Source: Methylophaga thiooxydans DMS010 (GTDB taxonomy: Bacteria > Pseudomonadota > Gammaproteobacteria > Nitrosococcales > Methylophagaceae). From it: a stretch of DNA of 61,683 nt. Numbering within the stretch: the first letter of the stretch is position 1; every line of letters begins with the position of its first letter. Of this stretch, positions 24,047 through 33,717 are shown one piece after another. The stretch covers positions 1-61,683 of the forward strand of contig NZ_GG657892.1 in assembly GCF_000156355.1 (NCBI RefSeq). Reading direction: 5' to 3'. A model generated the notes under the pieces. That model did no database searches and was not told the DNA's origin. It saw only the letters and a program-made list of their open reading frames with translations. Both the position numbers and the translations under genes were made by a program.

Positions 24047-24606
24047 ACAGCATTAGCACCGTTGAAGATCACATCATTGAAAAAGCACAGGCGTTATTTG
24101 GCAATACATTAAGCGCTGCTGAAGTGTTACCCAGCGCGTTGAACTTGGCAGTACTGAAACAGTTGGTTGCCTCAAACAGAACGCCGGGCGTTTACACCAC
24201 GTTTCTCGGTGGTCAAGGCAACTCACGCGGTAGCCTCAATGGCCGTTTTGATGTGTATGTCATCACCCGTCACGTTGGTAACCACAGCGCCCGGCGTCGA
24301 GGTGACACAACCACCATTGGTGCTTATGACATTTTAGCGGCACTGATTCCTAAGCTGCATGAATCGACGATTGCAGGGGTCGGTTCACTGGCGCTGAAGA
24401 ATGTCAGGAATCTGTTTTCAATGCAGCTGGAGCAAAGCTTCAAAGCCACGATGTATGCCGTCACTTTTGAGTTGCCAAATATGCCATTTCCTAATGACTT
24501 TGACCCATCAACGTTGGCTGATTTTGTCACCTTTCATGCTGAACATTCATTGGTCGACGGCGACGACGAACCCGACGCTATTGACCACATAACATTGGAG
24601 CAATAA
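24043..24606 (+). CDS. Mu gp37-like tail terminator-type protein (DUF1834)
   Basis: 187 residues of the DUF1834 family, which in Mu corresponds to gp37 and forms the tail end or joins it to the head. Visible pattern: VEDHIIEKAQALFGNTL, GAYDILAALIPKLHEST, NLFSMQLEQSFKATMYAVTF. Acidic C-terminus. Confidence 0.9.
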   Translation: MNSISTVEDHIIEKAQALFGNTLSAAEVLPSALNLAVLKQLVASNRTPGVYTTFLGGQGNSRGSLNGRFDVYVITRHVGNHSARRRGDTTTIGAYDILAALIPKLHESTIAGVGSLALKNVRNLFSMQLEQSFKATMYAVTFELPNMPFPNDFDPSTLADFVTFHAEHSLVDGDDEPDAIDHITLEQ

Positions 24607-24609
24607 ACC

Positions 24610-24858
24610 ATGCCAGACCGAATTTTTATCAAACCCGCCAAGCAGGCTGTCAATGTGCGAAAGCTACGCGGCGGTCTGTTAAATCAGCACGGTGAATACG
24701 TGCCACGTGAAGTGTATTACCTGAAGCGGATAAAAGACGGTGATGCGATTGAGCTAACCAGTGACGCCGACATTAAAAAAGCGTTGGCCAAGGCTAAAAC
24801 GGATGCCAAAAAAGCCGTTGCTGCCAAACCCACAGATTCAACTGATAAGGATGCATAA
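24610..24858 (+). CDS. Mu gp38-like protein (DUF2635)
   Basis: 82 residues. VREVYYLKRIKDGD-like core (EYVPREVYYLKRIKDGDAIE) is the DUF2635 signature; the C-terminal third is Lys/Ala-rich. Always located before the tail sheath gene. Its role is unknown; two bases separate it from the sheath gene. Confidence 0.9.
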   Translation: MPDRIFIKPAKQAVNVRKLRGGLLNQHGEYVPREVYYLKRIKDGDAIELTSDADIKKALAKAKTDAKKAVAAKPTDSTDKDA

Positions 24859-24860
24859 GC

Positions 24861-26327
24861 ATGGCTATTTCTTTTGATACGATTCCTGAAAAATTACGTC
24901 TACCGTTTACAGCCATTGAGTTCAGTAATCGGTTGGCAGGTAATGCCAATATTGATTTTAAAATGCTGGTTATCGGTCAGCGACTGTCAACCGGCACGAT
25001 TCCAGCGGGGCAAGCAGTTCGTGCCAATAGCCCTGAAGAATTGGAAGCGTATTTTGGTCGAGGCTCTATGTTGGCTGAAATGGGCAAGGCACAAATCAAT
25101 GCCGATCAGTTTACTGAAAAGTGGTTCTTGGCTTTAGATGATGCATCAGGCGGTGAACAAGCAACCGGGTCAATCACCGTTACTGGCCCGGCCACGCGAG
25201 GAGGCACAGTCTTTCTTTACATCGCAGGCTATCGCTTACTCATTGGTGTTGACGCTGCTGACACGGATGAAGATATTGCCAGCGCTATCGTTGCAGCCAT
25301 TACGGCAGAGACGACCTTACCGGTAACAGCCGAAGTTAATGGTGCAGAGTCGACTGAGGTCGATATCACTTGTAAGTGGAAAGGTGAAACCGGCAACGAT
25401 ATTGATATGCGACTCAATTTCTACGATGAAGCCTTGCCTGATGGTGTCGGCCTCACCTTTGTGGCCATGTCTGGCGGTACCGGTAATCCTGATCTTACTG
25501 ATGTGTTCACTGCTATTGGTGATGAATGGTACAACTGGCTTGCAGTGCCTTATACCGATACAGCCAACTTAGTGGTGCTAGAAGCCGAAGCAGAAAGTCG
25601 CTGGGGGCCAATGCGTGCCATCGGCTTTCGGGCATTTACTGCGTTTAAAGGCACCCACTCAGAAACCGGGACTTTTGGCAGTGGACGAAATGGCCCACAC
25701 GTCACCTGCATGGGTACCAATGACTCACCGACTCCGCCTTATCTATGGGCTGGCGTCAATTGTGTTGTCGCTGCCGCTTCCTTGCAAATTGACCCGGCAC
25801 GTCAGCTAAGAACGCTGGCATTGCCTGGTATTAAGCCACCGAAAAAAGAACTGCGTTGGGATGGTACCGAGCGTAATCAGCTGCTGTTCGATGGTATTGC
25901 TACTTACAGTGTTGATCGTGGTGGATTGGTACGAATTGAACGTCAAATCAGTATGTATCAAACCAATGCGTCCGGCTTTGCTGATGACAGTTATCTCAAC
26001 ATCAACACGGCAGAAACATTAGAACGCATCCGCTTTGAGCAACGGGCAATGGTGTCTCAAAAATTCCCGCGTCACAAGCTGGCGGATGATGATTTTGATA
26101 TTCCAGCCGGTCAGGCGGTGGTGACGCCTAATGCCATGGAAGATGAGTTTTTAGCCTTGTATACCGTCTTTATGGATCGCGGCTGGTGCCAGGATTATGA
26201 AGGTTATAAAGCCACAATCATCGCTGAAATTCATGATGACGATCCAGACCGTCTGGATATGTATGACTCACCAAAACTCATCAATAACCTACGTGTCACG
26301 GCTGTGCACACTGAATATCGTCGTTAA
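24861..26327 (+). CDS. Contractile tail sheath protein (Mu gpL)
   Basis: 488 residues. Begins MAISFDTIPEKLRLPFTAIE, standard for Mu L, and contains an insertion domain with a repeated T-G-S/V-T-G pattern (about 95-190) and the family's C-terminal sheath core (LAALYTVFMDRGW-like LYTVFMDRGWCQDY, DSPKLINNLRVTAVHTEYRR). It forms the contractile outer tube of a myovirus tail. Confidence 0.96.
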   Translation: MAISFDTIPEKLRLPFTAIEFSNRLAGNANIDFKMLVIGQRLSTGTIPAGQAVRANSPEELEAYFGRGSMLAEMGKAQINADQFTEKWFLALDDASGGEQATGSITVTGPATRGGTVFLYIAGYRLLIGVDAADTDEDIASAIVAAITAETTLPVTAEVNGAESTEVDITCKWKGETGNDIDMRLNFYDEALPDGVGLTFVAMSGGTGNPDLTDVFTAIGDEWYNWLAVPYTDTANLVVLEAEAESRWGPMRAIGFRAFTAFKGTHSETGTFGSGRNGPHVTCMGTNDSPTPPYLWAGVNCVVAAASLQIDPARQLRTLALPGIKPPKKELRWDGTERNQLLFDGIATYSVDRGGLVRIERQISMYQTNASGFADDSYLNINTAETLERIRFEQRAMVSQKFPRHKLADDDFDIPAGQAVVTPNAMEDEFLALYTVFMDRGWCQDYEGYKATIIAEIHDDDPDRLDMYDSPKLINNLRVTAVHTEYRR

Positions 26328-26342
26328 ATTTAGGAGTAAGCA

Positions 26343-26693
26343 ATGAGCGAACAAGTCACAGGAAAAGTAAAAGTCAGAATTGACGGCGGTGTTATTGAGT
26401 CAGAAAACGAAGCCACGTTAGATCCGGGTGGTGTTTCAAGAGAACCGTCGAGCCATGGTGGCAAAACCTATTTCACCGAATCAGATTCACCACCGAACCT
26501 GAAGTTTAAAATCCTGCTCACGTCAACGGTTGACGTGACAGAGGTGAATAAGTGGAAAAACAAAACCGTCACGTTTATCACTGATACCGGCCAACGTTAT
26601 TTAATGCGTAACGCCTTCACTGTGAATGTGATTGAGCATGGCATGACCAGTGCGGATGTCGAGATGTCAGGCGATATGGCGGAGAAGGTATAA
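26343..26693 (+). CDS. Tail tube protein (Mu gpM)
   Basis: 116 residues with the gpM pattern: GKVKVRIDGGVIESENEATL, DPGGVSREP, TEVNKWKNKTVTFITDTGQR, LRNAFTV-like LMRNAFTVNV. It stacks as hexamers inside the sheath to form the channel for DNA. Confidence 0.94.
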   Translation: MSEQVTGKVKVRIDGGVIESENEATLDPGGVSREPSSHGGKTYFTESDSPPNLKFKILLTSTVDVTEVNKWKNKTVTFITDTGQRYLMRNAFTVNVIEHGMTSADVEMSGDMAEKV

Positions 26694-26697
26694 ACGC

Positions 26698-27078
26698 ATG
26701 GCCACGATAACAATTTCACTCGAACACGGCGTCAAAATGGGCGATAAAACCCACACTACAGTCTTGCTGCGAGAGTTAACCCCTGGAGACATCATTGATG
26801 CGGGGCTAGCGTCTGAACGTGTCACGGCATCAGATGATGGCTATGTGTTTGCTGTCAGTCCGACATTGATGGGGCTTCATACCTTGGCGAAGCAGATTGA
26901 ATCTATTGGTGATTATGACGGCATTGTTGATATTGATGACCTGCGTAAATTTCACCGTGAAGATTTTGAGCTGCTTCAGTTTCATGCAGAACGATTAGAC
27001 CAGGCAGTGCTGGAGTCTGTCATGCAGCGGGGGAAGCATGATGCGTCTGGCGGAGAACCTGAACTGGCAGACGATTAA
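26698..27078 (+). CDS. Tail assembly chaperone (Mu gp41)
   Basis: 126 residues from ATG 26698. Pattern LEHGVKMGDKTHTTVLLREL, LAKQIESIGDY, DLRKFHREDFELLQFHAERL fits the gpE-type tail chaperone of Mu and P2. It lies between tube and tape measure. A run of five G at 27029-27033, 45 bases before the stop, allows a shift into the downstream frame (27038-27163), giving the longer chaperone version, as in Mu. Confidence 0.9.
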   Translation: MATITISLEHGVKMGDKTHTTVLLRELTPGDIIDAGLASERVTASDDGYVFAVSPTLMGLHTLAKQIESIGDYDGIVDIDDLRKFHREDFELLQFHAERLDQAVLESVMQRGKHDASGGEPELADD

Positions 27079-27163
27079 GTTCAGCCAGTACAGCCAGACG
27101 CCTCTTAACTACACATTAAATAGACCTTTAAGACTCTTTTATACGCAGCTAATGAAACGATGA
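27038..27163 (+). CDS. Frameshift extension of the tail chaperone (gp41-gp42 type)
   Basis: A frame open from before 27029, read in the +1/-2 phase relative to gp41, ending with a stop that overlaps the tape-measure ATG (ATGA). It adds a segment such as MRLAENLNWQTIKFSQYS and LNRPLRLFYTQLMKR. The slip site is CGG GGG AAG (27028-27036); a -2 slip keeps GGG paired with GGG. A -2 shift has been reported for phage Mu itself. Stand-alone translation from ATG 27038 is the alternative. Confidence 0.68.
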   Translation: MMRLAENLNWQTIKFSQYSQTPLNYTLNRPLRLFYTQLMKR

Positions 27164-28932
27164 GCCAAAACGACTTAACAACCAGCATCAACATCAACGC
27201 CGGAGGTAACTTCGGCCGCCAGATGCGTGTTAATGAAGACCGTTGGAAACGCTTTAGCAAAACAGGCCAACGTCAAATGGGCGTGTTGCGTAGAAGTGTC
27301 AGCAGCTTTGGTAACGGGCTTGATAAGTTAGGCAATCGTTACACCGCACTATTGACCGGTGCCGCTGGTGCCGGAACAGCCAAGTTTTTAGTCTCGCTTG
27401 AGCGTCGCTTCACTCGGCTAGGCATTCAAGCCAATATCGGTGCTGAAGCAATCGATGAACTGAAAAAGAAAATCTATGAAACGGCACAATCACCCGACAT
27501 CAGAGTTGACCCAAGTCAAATCACCAGCGCGATTGAATCTATTGTCGAGAAAACCGGTGACCTGGACTTTGCTGAAGCCAATATCCGCAACATTGGTTTA
27601 GCCATCCAGGCAACCGGTGCAGAAGGCACATCGATTGGTGAAGTGCTAGGTGAGTTCCAGAAAATGGGCATCGTCTTGGAAAAAGACGTGCTTACGGCAC
27701 TCGACACACTCAATGTGCAAGGTAAAGAAGGCGCGTTCACCTTGCAAAATATTGCGGCATTAGGCCCTCGTGTTGTCACCGCTTACACCTCGATGGGGCG
27801 GCAAGGTATTCCTGCTATTCGTGAGATGGGTGCGGCATTGCAGGTTATCCGTCAGGGTACCGGCTCATCAGAGATGGCAGCGACGGCTTTTGAAGCCTTA
27901 ATGCGGACACTGAGTGATGCTAAGAAAATAGACATGCTCAAAAGCGGCGGCATCAAAATATTTGATGCTGAAGCTTTAAGTCGTGGCGAAGAAGTGTTGC
28001 GACCAATCAATGAAATCATGGTCGACATTATCAAAAAAACACAAGGCAAAAAAACACTGTTAAGCACCGTGTTTGATGCAGAAGCCATGCGTGCATTCAA
28101 TTCTTCCACTGCCGAGTTCCAGCGCACTGGTGGGCTGGAAAGCTTAGATAAATTCATGAATGTCCACGCTGATGGCACCACCACATTAGAAGACTCGACC
28201 AGAGCAGCAAATGATGCCGCAGGCGCTATGCGAAACCTCTACACTGCCTGGCAACAATTTGCTGACTCAAACCTGACTACCTACATTCAATCATTGGCGG
28301 ACACGATCAATGACATTGATAAAGAAACACTGGATATGCTCATCAAAGGTGCAGCAGGTCTGGTTGCAGTCGGTGGCACAGCTATCCTAGCGAGGAAACT
28401 CTATAAAGGTGGCAAGGGTATCTCCGACTTTGTTAAAGGCAGCAAAGCTAAATCCGCCATGGGTGGTGCACTAGGCGGGATGGATGGGGTAACGCCTGTT
28501 TATGTTGTCAATATGCGCGGCGGCATGGATCCAACGGGTATGGATCCAAAAAAGAAACCAAAAGTAAAAAAACCTAATCGTAGGCAAATGCTTAGAGCAG
28601 CGCCAAATATGAAAACAATAGCAGCGATGGGTGCCGGAGCGATGGGTACTGCTGGTTTAGCAGTTGGCGCTGCTGGTTTGGCAGGTTACGGAGCCGGTAA
28701 GGTTATTTATGATAATGCATTAGAAGGCACTGAGTTTGCTGACGCATTAGGCCGTTCGATTGCTAAAGCCTTGGCTTTGTTTGGTAATGATAATGCTCAG
28801 GCCGCATTAAGTGCGGAAAAACGCAGCCAACTGCAAATTGAAGTCACCGATAAGCGTGTCCAGGTCAAAAATATCCAAAGCGATGACATGGATATTAATG
28901 TCGATACTGGCCCTACAGTGGGGAATCTGTAA
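27160..28932 (+). CDS. Tail tape measure protein
   Basis: 590 residues. N-terminal two thirds is the TP901-type tape-measure core (YETAQSPDIRVDPSQITSA, LGEFQKMGIVLEKD), with helices and hydrophobic segments near 365-385 and 490-520 that could form the membrane pore. The length sets the tail length; the protein is short for a Mu-type tail (Mu's is about 680). It starts by ATGA overlap on the chaperone extension. Confidence 0.92.
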   Translation: MSQNDLTTSININAGGNFGRQMRVNEDRWKRFSKTGQRQMGVLRRSVSSFGNGLDKLGNRYTALLTGAAGAGTAKFLVSLERRFTRLGIQANIGAEAIDELKKKIYETAQSPDIRVDPSQITSAIESIVEKTGDLDFAEANIRNIGLAIQATGAEGTSIGEVLGEFQKMGIVLEKDVLTALDTLNVQGKEGAFTLQNIAALGPRVVTAYTSMGRQGIPAIREMGAALQVIRQGTGSSEMAATAFEALMRTLSDAKKIDMLKSGGIKIFDAEALSRGEEVLRPINEIMVDIIKKTQGKKTLLSTVFDAEAMRAFNSSTAEFQRTGGLESLDKFMNVHADGTTTLEDSTRAANDAAGAMRNLYTAWQQFADSNLTTYIQSLADTINDIDKETLDMLIKGAAGLVAVGGTAILARKLYKGGKGISDFVKGSKAKSAMGGALGGMDGVTPVYVVNMRGGMDPTGMDPKKKPKVKKPNRRQMLRAAPNMKTIAAMGAGAMGTAGLAVGAAGLAGYGAGKVIYDNALEGTEFADALGRSIAKALALFGNDNAQAALSAEKRSQLQIEVTDKRVQVKNIQSDDMDINVDTGPTVGNL

Positions 28933-30059
28933 TGGCCGAACAAGTATTGACATGGCGCGAGCAACTTCAACAATCCTCATTCCGTGGCGTTGAGTTTTAT
29001 GTTGATGACCATACGCTCGAATTTGGTCGCCGTGTCCAGTTGCATGATTATCCCTTTAAAGATGATGCCTATGCCGAAGACTTAGGCGGCAAAGATGCTG
29101 TGTACTCCTTTCCTGCTTTTGTAGTGGGTGAAGATTACAGGCAGCAGCGTGACAAACTGATTGAGGCTTTAAACAAAAAAGGCTCTGGCACCTTAGTTCA
29201 TCGTTACCTCGGACGTGTCCGTGTGCAGGCTGGCCCCAGCAGTTTGCGTGAAACCAATAAAGAAGGTGGTATTGCCCGATTTACTCTGACTTTTTACAAA
29301 GCTGAGTCACGCGCCAAGCCAACATCAAAAGTTGACACGCAACAACGCGTCAATGCAGCGGCCAAAAACGCACAAGCTGTAGTGAAGCAACAATTTACAT
29401 CGGCATACAGCGTTACCGGCTTTCCAGGTTGGGTGAAAGAACAGGCGAAAACCGTCTTATCCGATATCGAGTCACGCTTTTCCGGATTAGGTGTTATCGA
29501 TGCCACCATTGCCGATTTTGTTGGTTTGCCCGATGCCTTAGCGGGGCAGGTGATTGGCAGTGTCGGCAGTCTTTCTGCCATGACTCAGTTTCGTAAACTG
29601 TTCAGCTTTGGTAGCGAATCAGCCGCCGTGCCAACCACCACGCCAAGTCGTGTTCAGCAAGCCTCAAATCAGCAGGCAATCATTAACCTGGTACAACAAT
29701 CATCACAAATTGAAGCGGCCAGAGTGGCTAGTACCCGTGATTATGACTCGGCTCAAGATGCGATTGCCGCACGTGATGAACTGTCTGAGGTATTAGATGA
29801 GCAAATGCAAGCGGCAGACGATGAGACCTATATCGCACTGCAAGATTTACGGGCTTCCATGGTTCAAGACCTGACAGAACGTGCCGCCAACCTCAAGCAA
29901 GTTCGTCGCTATACACCACAAGCGACATTGCCCTCATTAGTGATTGCGCATCAGCTCTACCAAGACGCTGATCGTGCAACCGATATCGTCTCTCGCAATA
30001 ACATCGGTCACCCCGGATTTGTACCCGGTGGTCAGACTTTGGAGGTGTTGGATGCATGA
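28932..30059 (+). CDS. DNA circularisation / baseplate protein (Mu gpN)
   Basis: 375 residues with an N-terminal DNA_circ_N signature (WREQLQQSSFRGVEFYVDDH, FGRRVQLHDYPFKDDAYAED, DKLIEALNKKGSGTLVHRYL). Mu N is a tail/baseplate protein that binds the DNA ends in the free phage and after injection. The C-terminal part is helical. Confidence 0.93.
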   Translation: MAEQVLTWREQLQQSSFRGVEFYVDDHTLEFGRRVQLHDYPFKDDAYAEDLGGKDAVYSFPAFVVGEDYRQQRDKLIEALNKKGSGTLVHRYLGRVRVQAGPSSLRETNKEGGIARFTLTFYKAESRAKPTSKVDTQQRVNAAAKNAQAVVKQQFTSAYSVTGFPGWVKEQAKTVLSDIESRFSGLGVIDATIADFVGLPDALAGQVIGSVGSLSAMTQFRKLFSFGSESAAVPTTTPSRVQQASNQQAIINLVQQSSQIEAARVASTRDYDSAQDAIAARDELSEVLDEQMQAADDETYIALQDLRASMVQDLTERAANLKQVRRYTPQATLPSLVIAHQLYQDADRATDIVSRNNIGHPGFVPGGQTLEVLDA

Positions 30060-31074
30060 TGTCGCCTTGAAAGTGAATGGTCTGGACTGGTATGGCTGGG
30101 AAGAGGTTCGGATCAATCGTTCAATTGTTCAAATTGCGAATGAGTTTAATCTCAAGCTGACTGATAAATGGTCTGAAAACAGCGCGCCACGCCCTATTAA
30201 CGATGGCGATTCCTGCAAGGTGACGATTGATGATCACACGGTCATCACTGGCTATATTGATGAAGTTGATCATAGCTATGATGACAGCACTAATGGCATT
30301 CAAGTAGCAGGGCGTGATGCAACCGGTGACCTGGTTGATTGTAGCGCGCCATCGTTTCAGTGGGCTGGTCGTAACCAATTAGAGGGTGCGTCAGTACTCT
30401 GTGAGCCATACGGTATTCCGGTGTCCTCAACGGTTGATACCAGCAAACCGTTTGCCACAATGAAATCAGATGAAGGTGAAAGCACCTTTGAAGTGCTCGA
30501 TACCGTCGCTAAAATCAGAGCAGTACTGCTAGTGTCTGATGGTTTGGGTGGCCTAAAAATCACACGTTCCGGAACCCGACGCCTGAAAGGCAGTTTAGAA
30601 ACCGGTGTCAACATTAAAGCCGGTAGTCGTAAACGCTCATCACGCGAACGCTTTAGTCACTACACGGTTAAAGGCCAAACCAGCAGTGCCTGGATAGATA
30701 CGGTATCGGTGTCAGCTACCGTGGCAGATAAAGCCGTTACTCGTCATCGACCTAAAATTATTCTAGCTGAAGATGCCTTAGATGCCGCTGGCTGCAAAGC
30801 CAGAGCCACATGGCATAGAAATATTTCTGCAGCGAAAGCTCAGACATTTAATTACACGATGCTGAGCTGGTATTTAGACGATGAATTGATCGAACCCAAT
30901 TGCCTTATCGCAGTGAAAGACCACTACCTGAATGTCAATCGTGACCTATTGATCGTAGGCATCACCTATATAGTTGATGATAAAGGGCTGCGCGCTGAGC
31001 TGATCCTTGGTTTGCCTGAAGCGTTTGAACTACAAGCCCTGCCAGAGCCAAACGATGAAGGCGGTGTCTGGTAA
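30052..31074 (+). CDS. Baseplate hub protein (Mu gpP / gp44)
   Basis: 340 residues from ATG 30052 after GGAGGTG at 30041-30047; overlaps gpN by eight bases. Pattern LKVNGLDWYGWEEVRINRSI, EFNLKLTDKW, ITGYIDEVDHSYD, IQVAGRDATGDLVDC matches the Mu P hub, a gp27/gpD-fold ring that holds the central spike. Confidence 0.94.
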   Translation: MHDVALKVNGLDWYGWEEVRINRSIVQIANEFNLKLTDKWSENSAPRPINDGDSCKVTIDDHTVITGYIDEVDHSYDDSTNGIQVAGRDATGDLVDCSAPSFQWAGRNQLEGASVLCEPYGIPVSSTVDTSKPFATMKSDEGESTFEVLDTVAKIRAVLLVSDGLGGLKITRSGTRRLKGSLETGVNIKAGSRKRSSRERFSHYTVKGQTSSAWIDTVSVSATVADKAVTRHRPKIILAEDALDAAGCKARATWHRNISAAKAQTFNYTMLSWYLDDELIEPNCLIAVKDHYLNVNRDLLIVGITYIVDDKGLRAELILGLPEAFELQALPEPNDEGGVW

Positions 31075-31625
31075 TGCGTCGCTTACAGAAATTACTGTCA
31101 CCATTAAAACGTGGCCTGCAACAAATGCTACGTGTCGGTGCCTTGCTTAAAGTCAATGACGCACCACCGATTCAAATGGTGCAGATCGAAACCTTATCTG
31201 GTGAGGTGATTGAGGTGCCTCGCATTCAAGATTACGGCATAACATCCGTGCCACTACCCGGAGCAAAAGGTGTCGTCGCGGCTATTGGCGGTAAAACCAA
31301 TGGCTATGTTTGCATCAAGATGGATGATAAGCGCTATCGTCAAGTCAGTCTCAAGCCGGGCGAAGTTGCACTCTACGATAGTCAAGGACAACTCGTTCAC
31401 CTCAAGCAGGGTGGCCTGATGGAGTTGATTGCCAACACACAAATCACGGCCAAAGTGCCGGTTTTTCGTATCGAAGGCCAACTGAACGTCACCGGCGACA
31501 TTATCGATCACGTCGATAGCGATGGTCTGACCATGGCGAGCATGCGTTCTACTTATAACGGCCACAATCATAATGGCGATAGTGGCGGCACCACCAGTAA
31601 CCCTAATCAGAGTATGACACCATGA
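31074..31625 (+). CDS. Baseplate spike protein (Mu gp45)
   Basis: 183 residues: OB-fold region (QNYGITSVP-like IQDYGITSVPLPGAKGVVAA), then a beta-helix and the C-terminal GHNHNGDSGGTT-type apex, whose His-x-His binds the iron ion at the tip in related spikes. It pierces the outer membrane. Confidence 0.94.
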   Translation: MRRLQKLLSPLKRGLQQMLRVGALLKVNDAPPIQMVQIETLSGEVIEVPRIQDYGITSVPLPGAKGVVAAIGGKTNGYVCIKMDDKRYRQVSLKPGEVALYDSQGQLVHLKQGGLMELIANTQITAKVPVFRIEGQLNVTGDIIDHVDSDGLTMASMRSTYNGHNHNGDSGGTTSNPNQSMTP

Positions 31626-32083
31626 TGGATTTTGTTATCAAAATGGTGAATAAAAATGGTCGTCCACGCTTTGTGCTGGAAACCGATCCATTAAAAATTA
31701 CCTACGTCGCGATACTGGAAACAGCCGTCATCGTGGCGCTTTTCACTGACAGACAAGCCGACTCAGATGACGTCATCCCCGATGGCACCAATGATAAACG
31801 TGGCTGGTGGGGCGATGCCTTGGCGTCTGTTTCTGGTGACTTGATCGGCTCACGGCTTTGGTTGTTACAACGTGAAAAGCAAACCGAGCCTGTGCGAAAA
31901 GCCGCTGAAGACTATGCCGATGAAGCCTTGCAGCATCTCATTGATGATGAAGTGGTTGATTCCGTGCAAGTCACAGCCAGTTACCCACGCGCTGAATGGT
32001 TAGCCTTAGATATCGACATCGAAACAGCAGACGGCCAGCTTTTAAATTTCAATTATGCCTGGGAGGCTTTCAATGGCGTTTAA
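31622..32083 (+). CDS. Baseplate protein, Mu gp46 family
   Basis: 153 residues. Family signature RGWWGDALASVSGDLIGSRL and EDYADEALQHLIDDEVVDSV; corresponds to gpW/gp25-type baseplate wedge proteins. Overlaps both neighbours. Confidence 0.93.
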   Translation: MMDFVIKMVNKNGRPRFVLETDPLKITYVAILETAVIVALFTDRQADSDDVIPDGTNDKRGWWGDALASVSGDLIGSRLWLLQREKQTEPVRKAAEDYADEALQHLIDDEVVDSVQVTASYPRAEWLALDIDIETADGQLLNFNYAWEAFNGV

Positions 32084-33137
32084 ACGTCCTTCATTGGCAG
32101 AATTACATGCCCGTTTAACGGCGAATATTGATAGCAGAACCGATGGTCAGCCACGTCTGCGCCGTTCACCGTTTAATATCTTTGCCACGGTCATGGCGGG
32201 TGGCATGCATGAGATGTATGGCTATCAAGCCTATAAAGCGAAGCAGTTATTGCCTGATAGCGCCGATGAAGCGCACTTTGGTCGTCTCGCATCAATTGAA
32301 GGCACCGAGCGAAACCCATTCGAATACGCGATCGGCCAATGTGAAGTCACCGGCACCAATGGCGCTGTTATCGAAGCCGGTAAAACTCTAAAACGTGCTG
32401 ATGCGGTTGAATACACAGTCGATGATGAAGTCACTATTGTCGGTGGTGAAGCCGTTATTTCAGTCACAGCCGTTTTGCCAGGCGCTGAAGCCAATGCCAT
32501 CGCTGGCGTTGCCTTAACCTTTGTCGATACCCTTGCCGGTATTAATGGCCAAGCCATCGTTGACGCAGACGGTATTAACAATGGTACCGACATCGAGCAG
32601 CTTGAAAGTTGGCGTCAACGTCATATCGAAAACATCCAGCAACCGGCTCAAGGTGGCGCGGCACATGACTACATTAGATGGTCAAAACAAGTGCCAGGTG
32701 TTACCCGTGCATGGCAATATCCGGGTGAGATGGGTGAAGGCACTGTCACCGTTCGTTTCGTGAGAGATAACGATGACAGCATCATCCCTGATGCGACTGA
32801 AGTGGAAGCGGTGTATGACTATATTTTTGAACAGCACCCTGTTACAGCCGGGATCTATGTTGTTGCCCCCATCCCTGTCGCTTTAGATTTAACTATCGCG
32901 TTGACACCGAATACCACGGTTGTCAAAGCAGCCGTTGAATCCGAAATAGCCGACTTACTTTCGCGAGAAGCGATTCCAGAAGATGGTAATGGCAAAGGCA
33001 CTATCAAAGTCAGCCATATCCGAGAAGCGATTAGTATCGCTGCTGGTGAGACCGATCATGTTTTAGTTAGCCCGACAGAAGACGTCACGCTAACGCTAGG
33101 CCAAATTCTCGTGCCAGGTGATATCACATGGCAATAA
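32073..33137 (+). CDS. Baseplate assembly protein J-like (Mu gp47)
   Basis: 354 residues from ATG 32073 with GGGAGG ahead; an in-frame start at 32055 is less likely. Baseplate J signature: RSPFNIFATVMAGGMHEMYG, LLPDSADEAHFGRLASIEG, GGAAHDYIRWSKQVPGVTRA. Forms the wedge ring around the hub. Confidence 0.95.
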   Translation: MAFKRPSLAELHARLTANIDSRTDGQPRLRRSPFNIFATVMAGGMHEMYGYQAYKAKQLLPDSADEAHFGRLASIEGTERNPFEYAIGQCEVTGTNGAVIEAGKTLKRADAVEYTVDDEVTIVGGEAVISVTAVLPGAEANAIAGVALTFVDTLAGINGQAIVDADGINNGTDIEQLESWRQRHIENIQQPAQGGAAHDYIRWSKQVPGVTRAWQYPGEMGEGTVTVRFVRDNDDSIIPDATEVEAVYDYIFEQHPVTAGIYVVAPIPVALDLTIALTPNTTVVKAAVESEIADLLSREAIPEDGNGKGTIKVSHIREAISIAAGETDHVLVSPTEDVTLTLGQILVPGDITWQ

Positions 33138-33715
33138 AAACCCAGCAATACCTCACTATGCTGATGGCCTTAATGCCTCGCGGCCTGCTTTGGGACGATC
33201 TGCAACACGATCCTGACTTTATCGGCTTGTTCGAATCAACCGCTGAAGAGCTTGCCATCCTTCACGCCCGTGAAGATGACCTGTTAGACGAAGCAGACCC
33301 GCGTACCACCTATGAAATGCTTAATGAGTGGGAAGCCGCTTACGCGCTGCCCGATCCGTGCGTAGATGACGTGCAAACCCTTCAGCAGCGACTGGCTAGC
33401 CTATACGCCAAAGTGACCAATAAAGGGGGGCAAAGCATCCCGTATTTTATAGCCATTGCAGAATCGATTGGCTATCAAGTCACTATCACCGAGTTTTCGC
33501 GCTGGACAGTCGCAGACCGAGTCAATAAACCGCTTTATGGGCAGTCTTGGCAGTTTGCATGGCAGGTCAATGCGCCTGAAGAAACGATTAGCTATTGGAG
33601 AGTGAATGGCCGCGTCGATGAGCCATTAGCATCATGGGGCAATAAGCGCCTCGAATGCACACTCCATAGATTAAAACCCGATCACACCACACTCATTTTT
33701 TCCTACGGAGGATAA
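33128..33715 (+). CDS. Baseplate/tail-fibre connector, Mu gp48 (DUF2313)
   Basis: 195 residues of the YmfQ/DUF2313 family (LMALMPRGLLWDDL, ESTAEELAILHAREDDLLDE, DPRTTYEMLNEWEAAYALP). Connects the wedge to the fibres. Overlaps gp47 by ten bases. Confidence 0.93.
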   Translation: MAIKTQQYLTMLMALMPRGLLWDDLQHDPDFIGLFESTAEELAILHAREDDLLDEADPRTTYEMLNEWEAAYALPDPCVDDVQTLQQRLASLYAKVTNKGGQSIPYFIAIAESIGYQVTITEFSRWTVADRVNKPLYGQSWQFAWQVNAPEETISYWRVNGRVDEPLASWGNKRLECTLHRLKPDHTTLIFSYGG

Positions 33716-33717
33716 TA

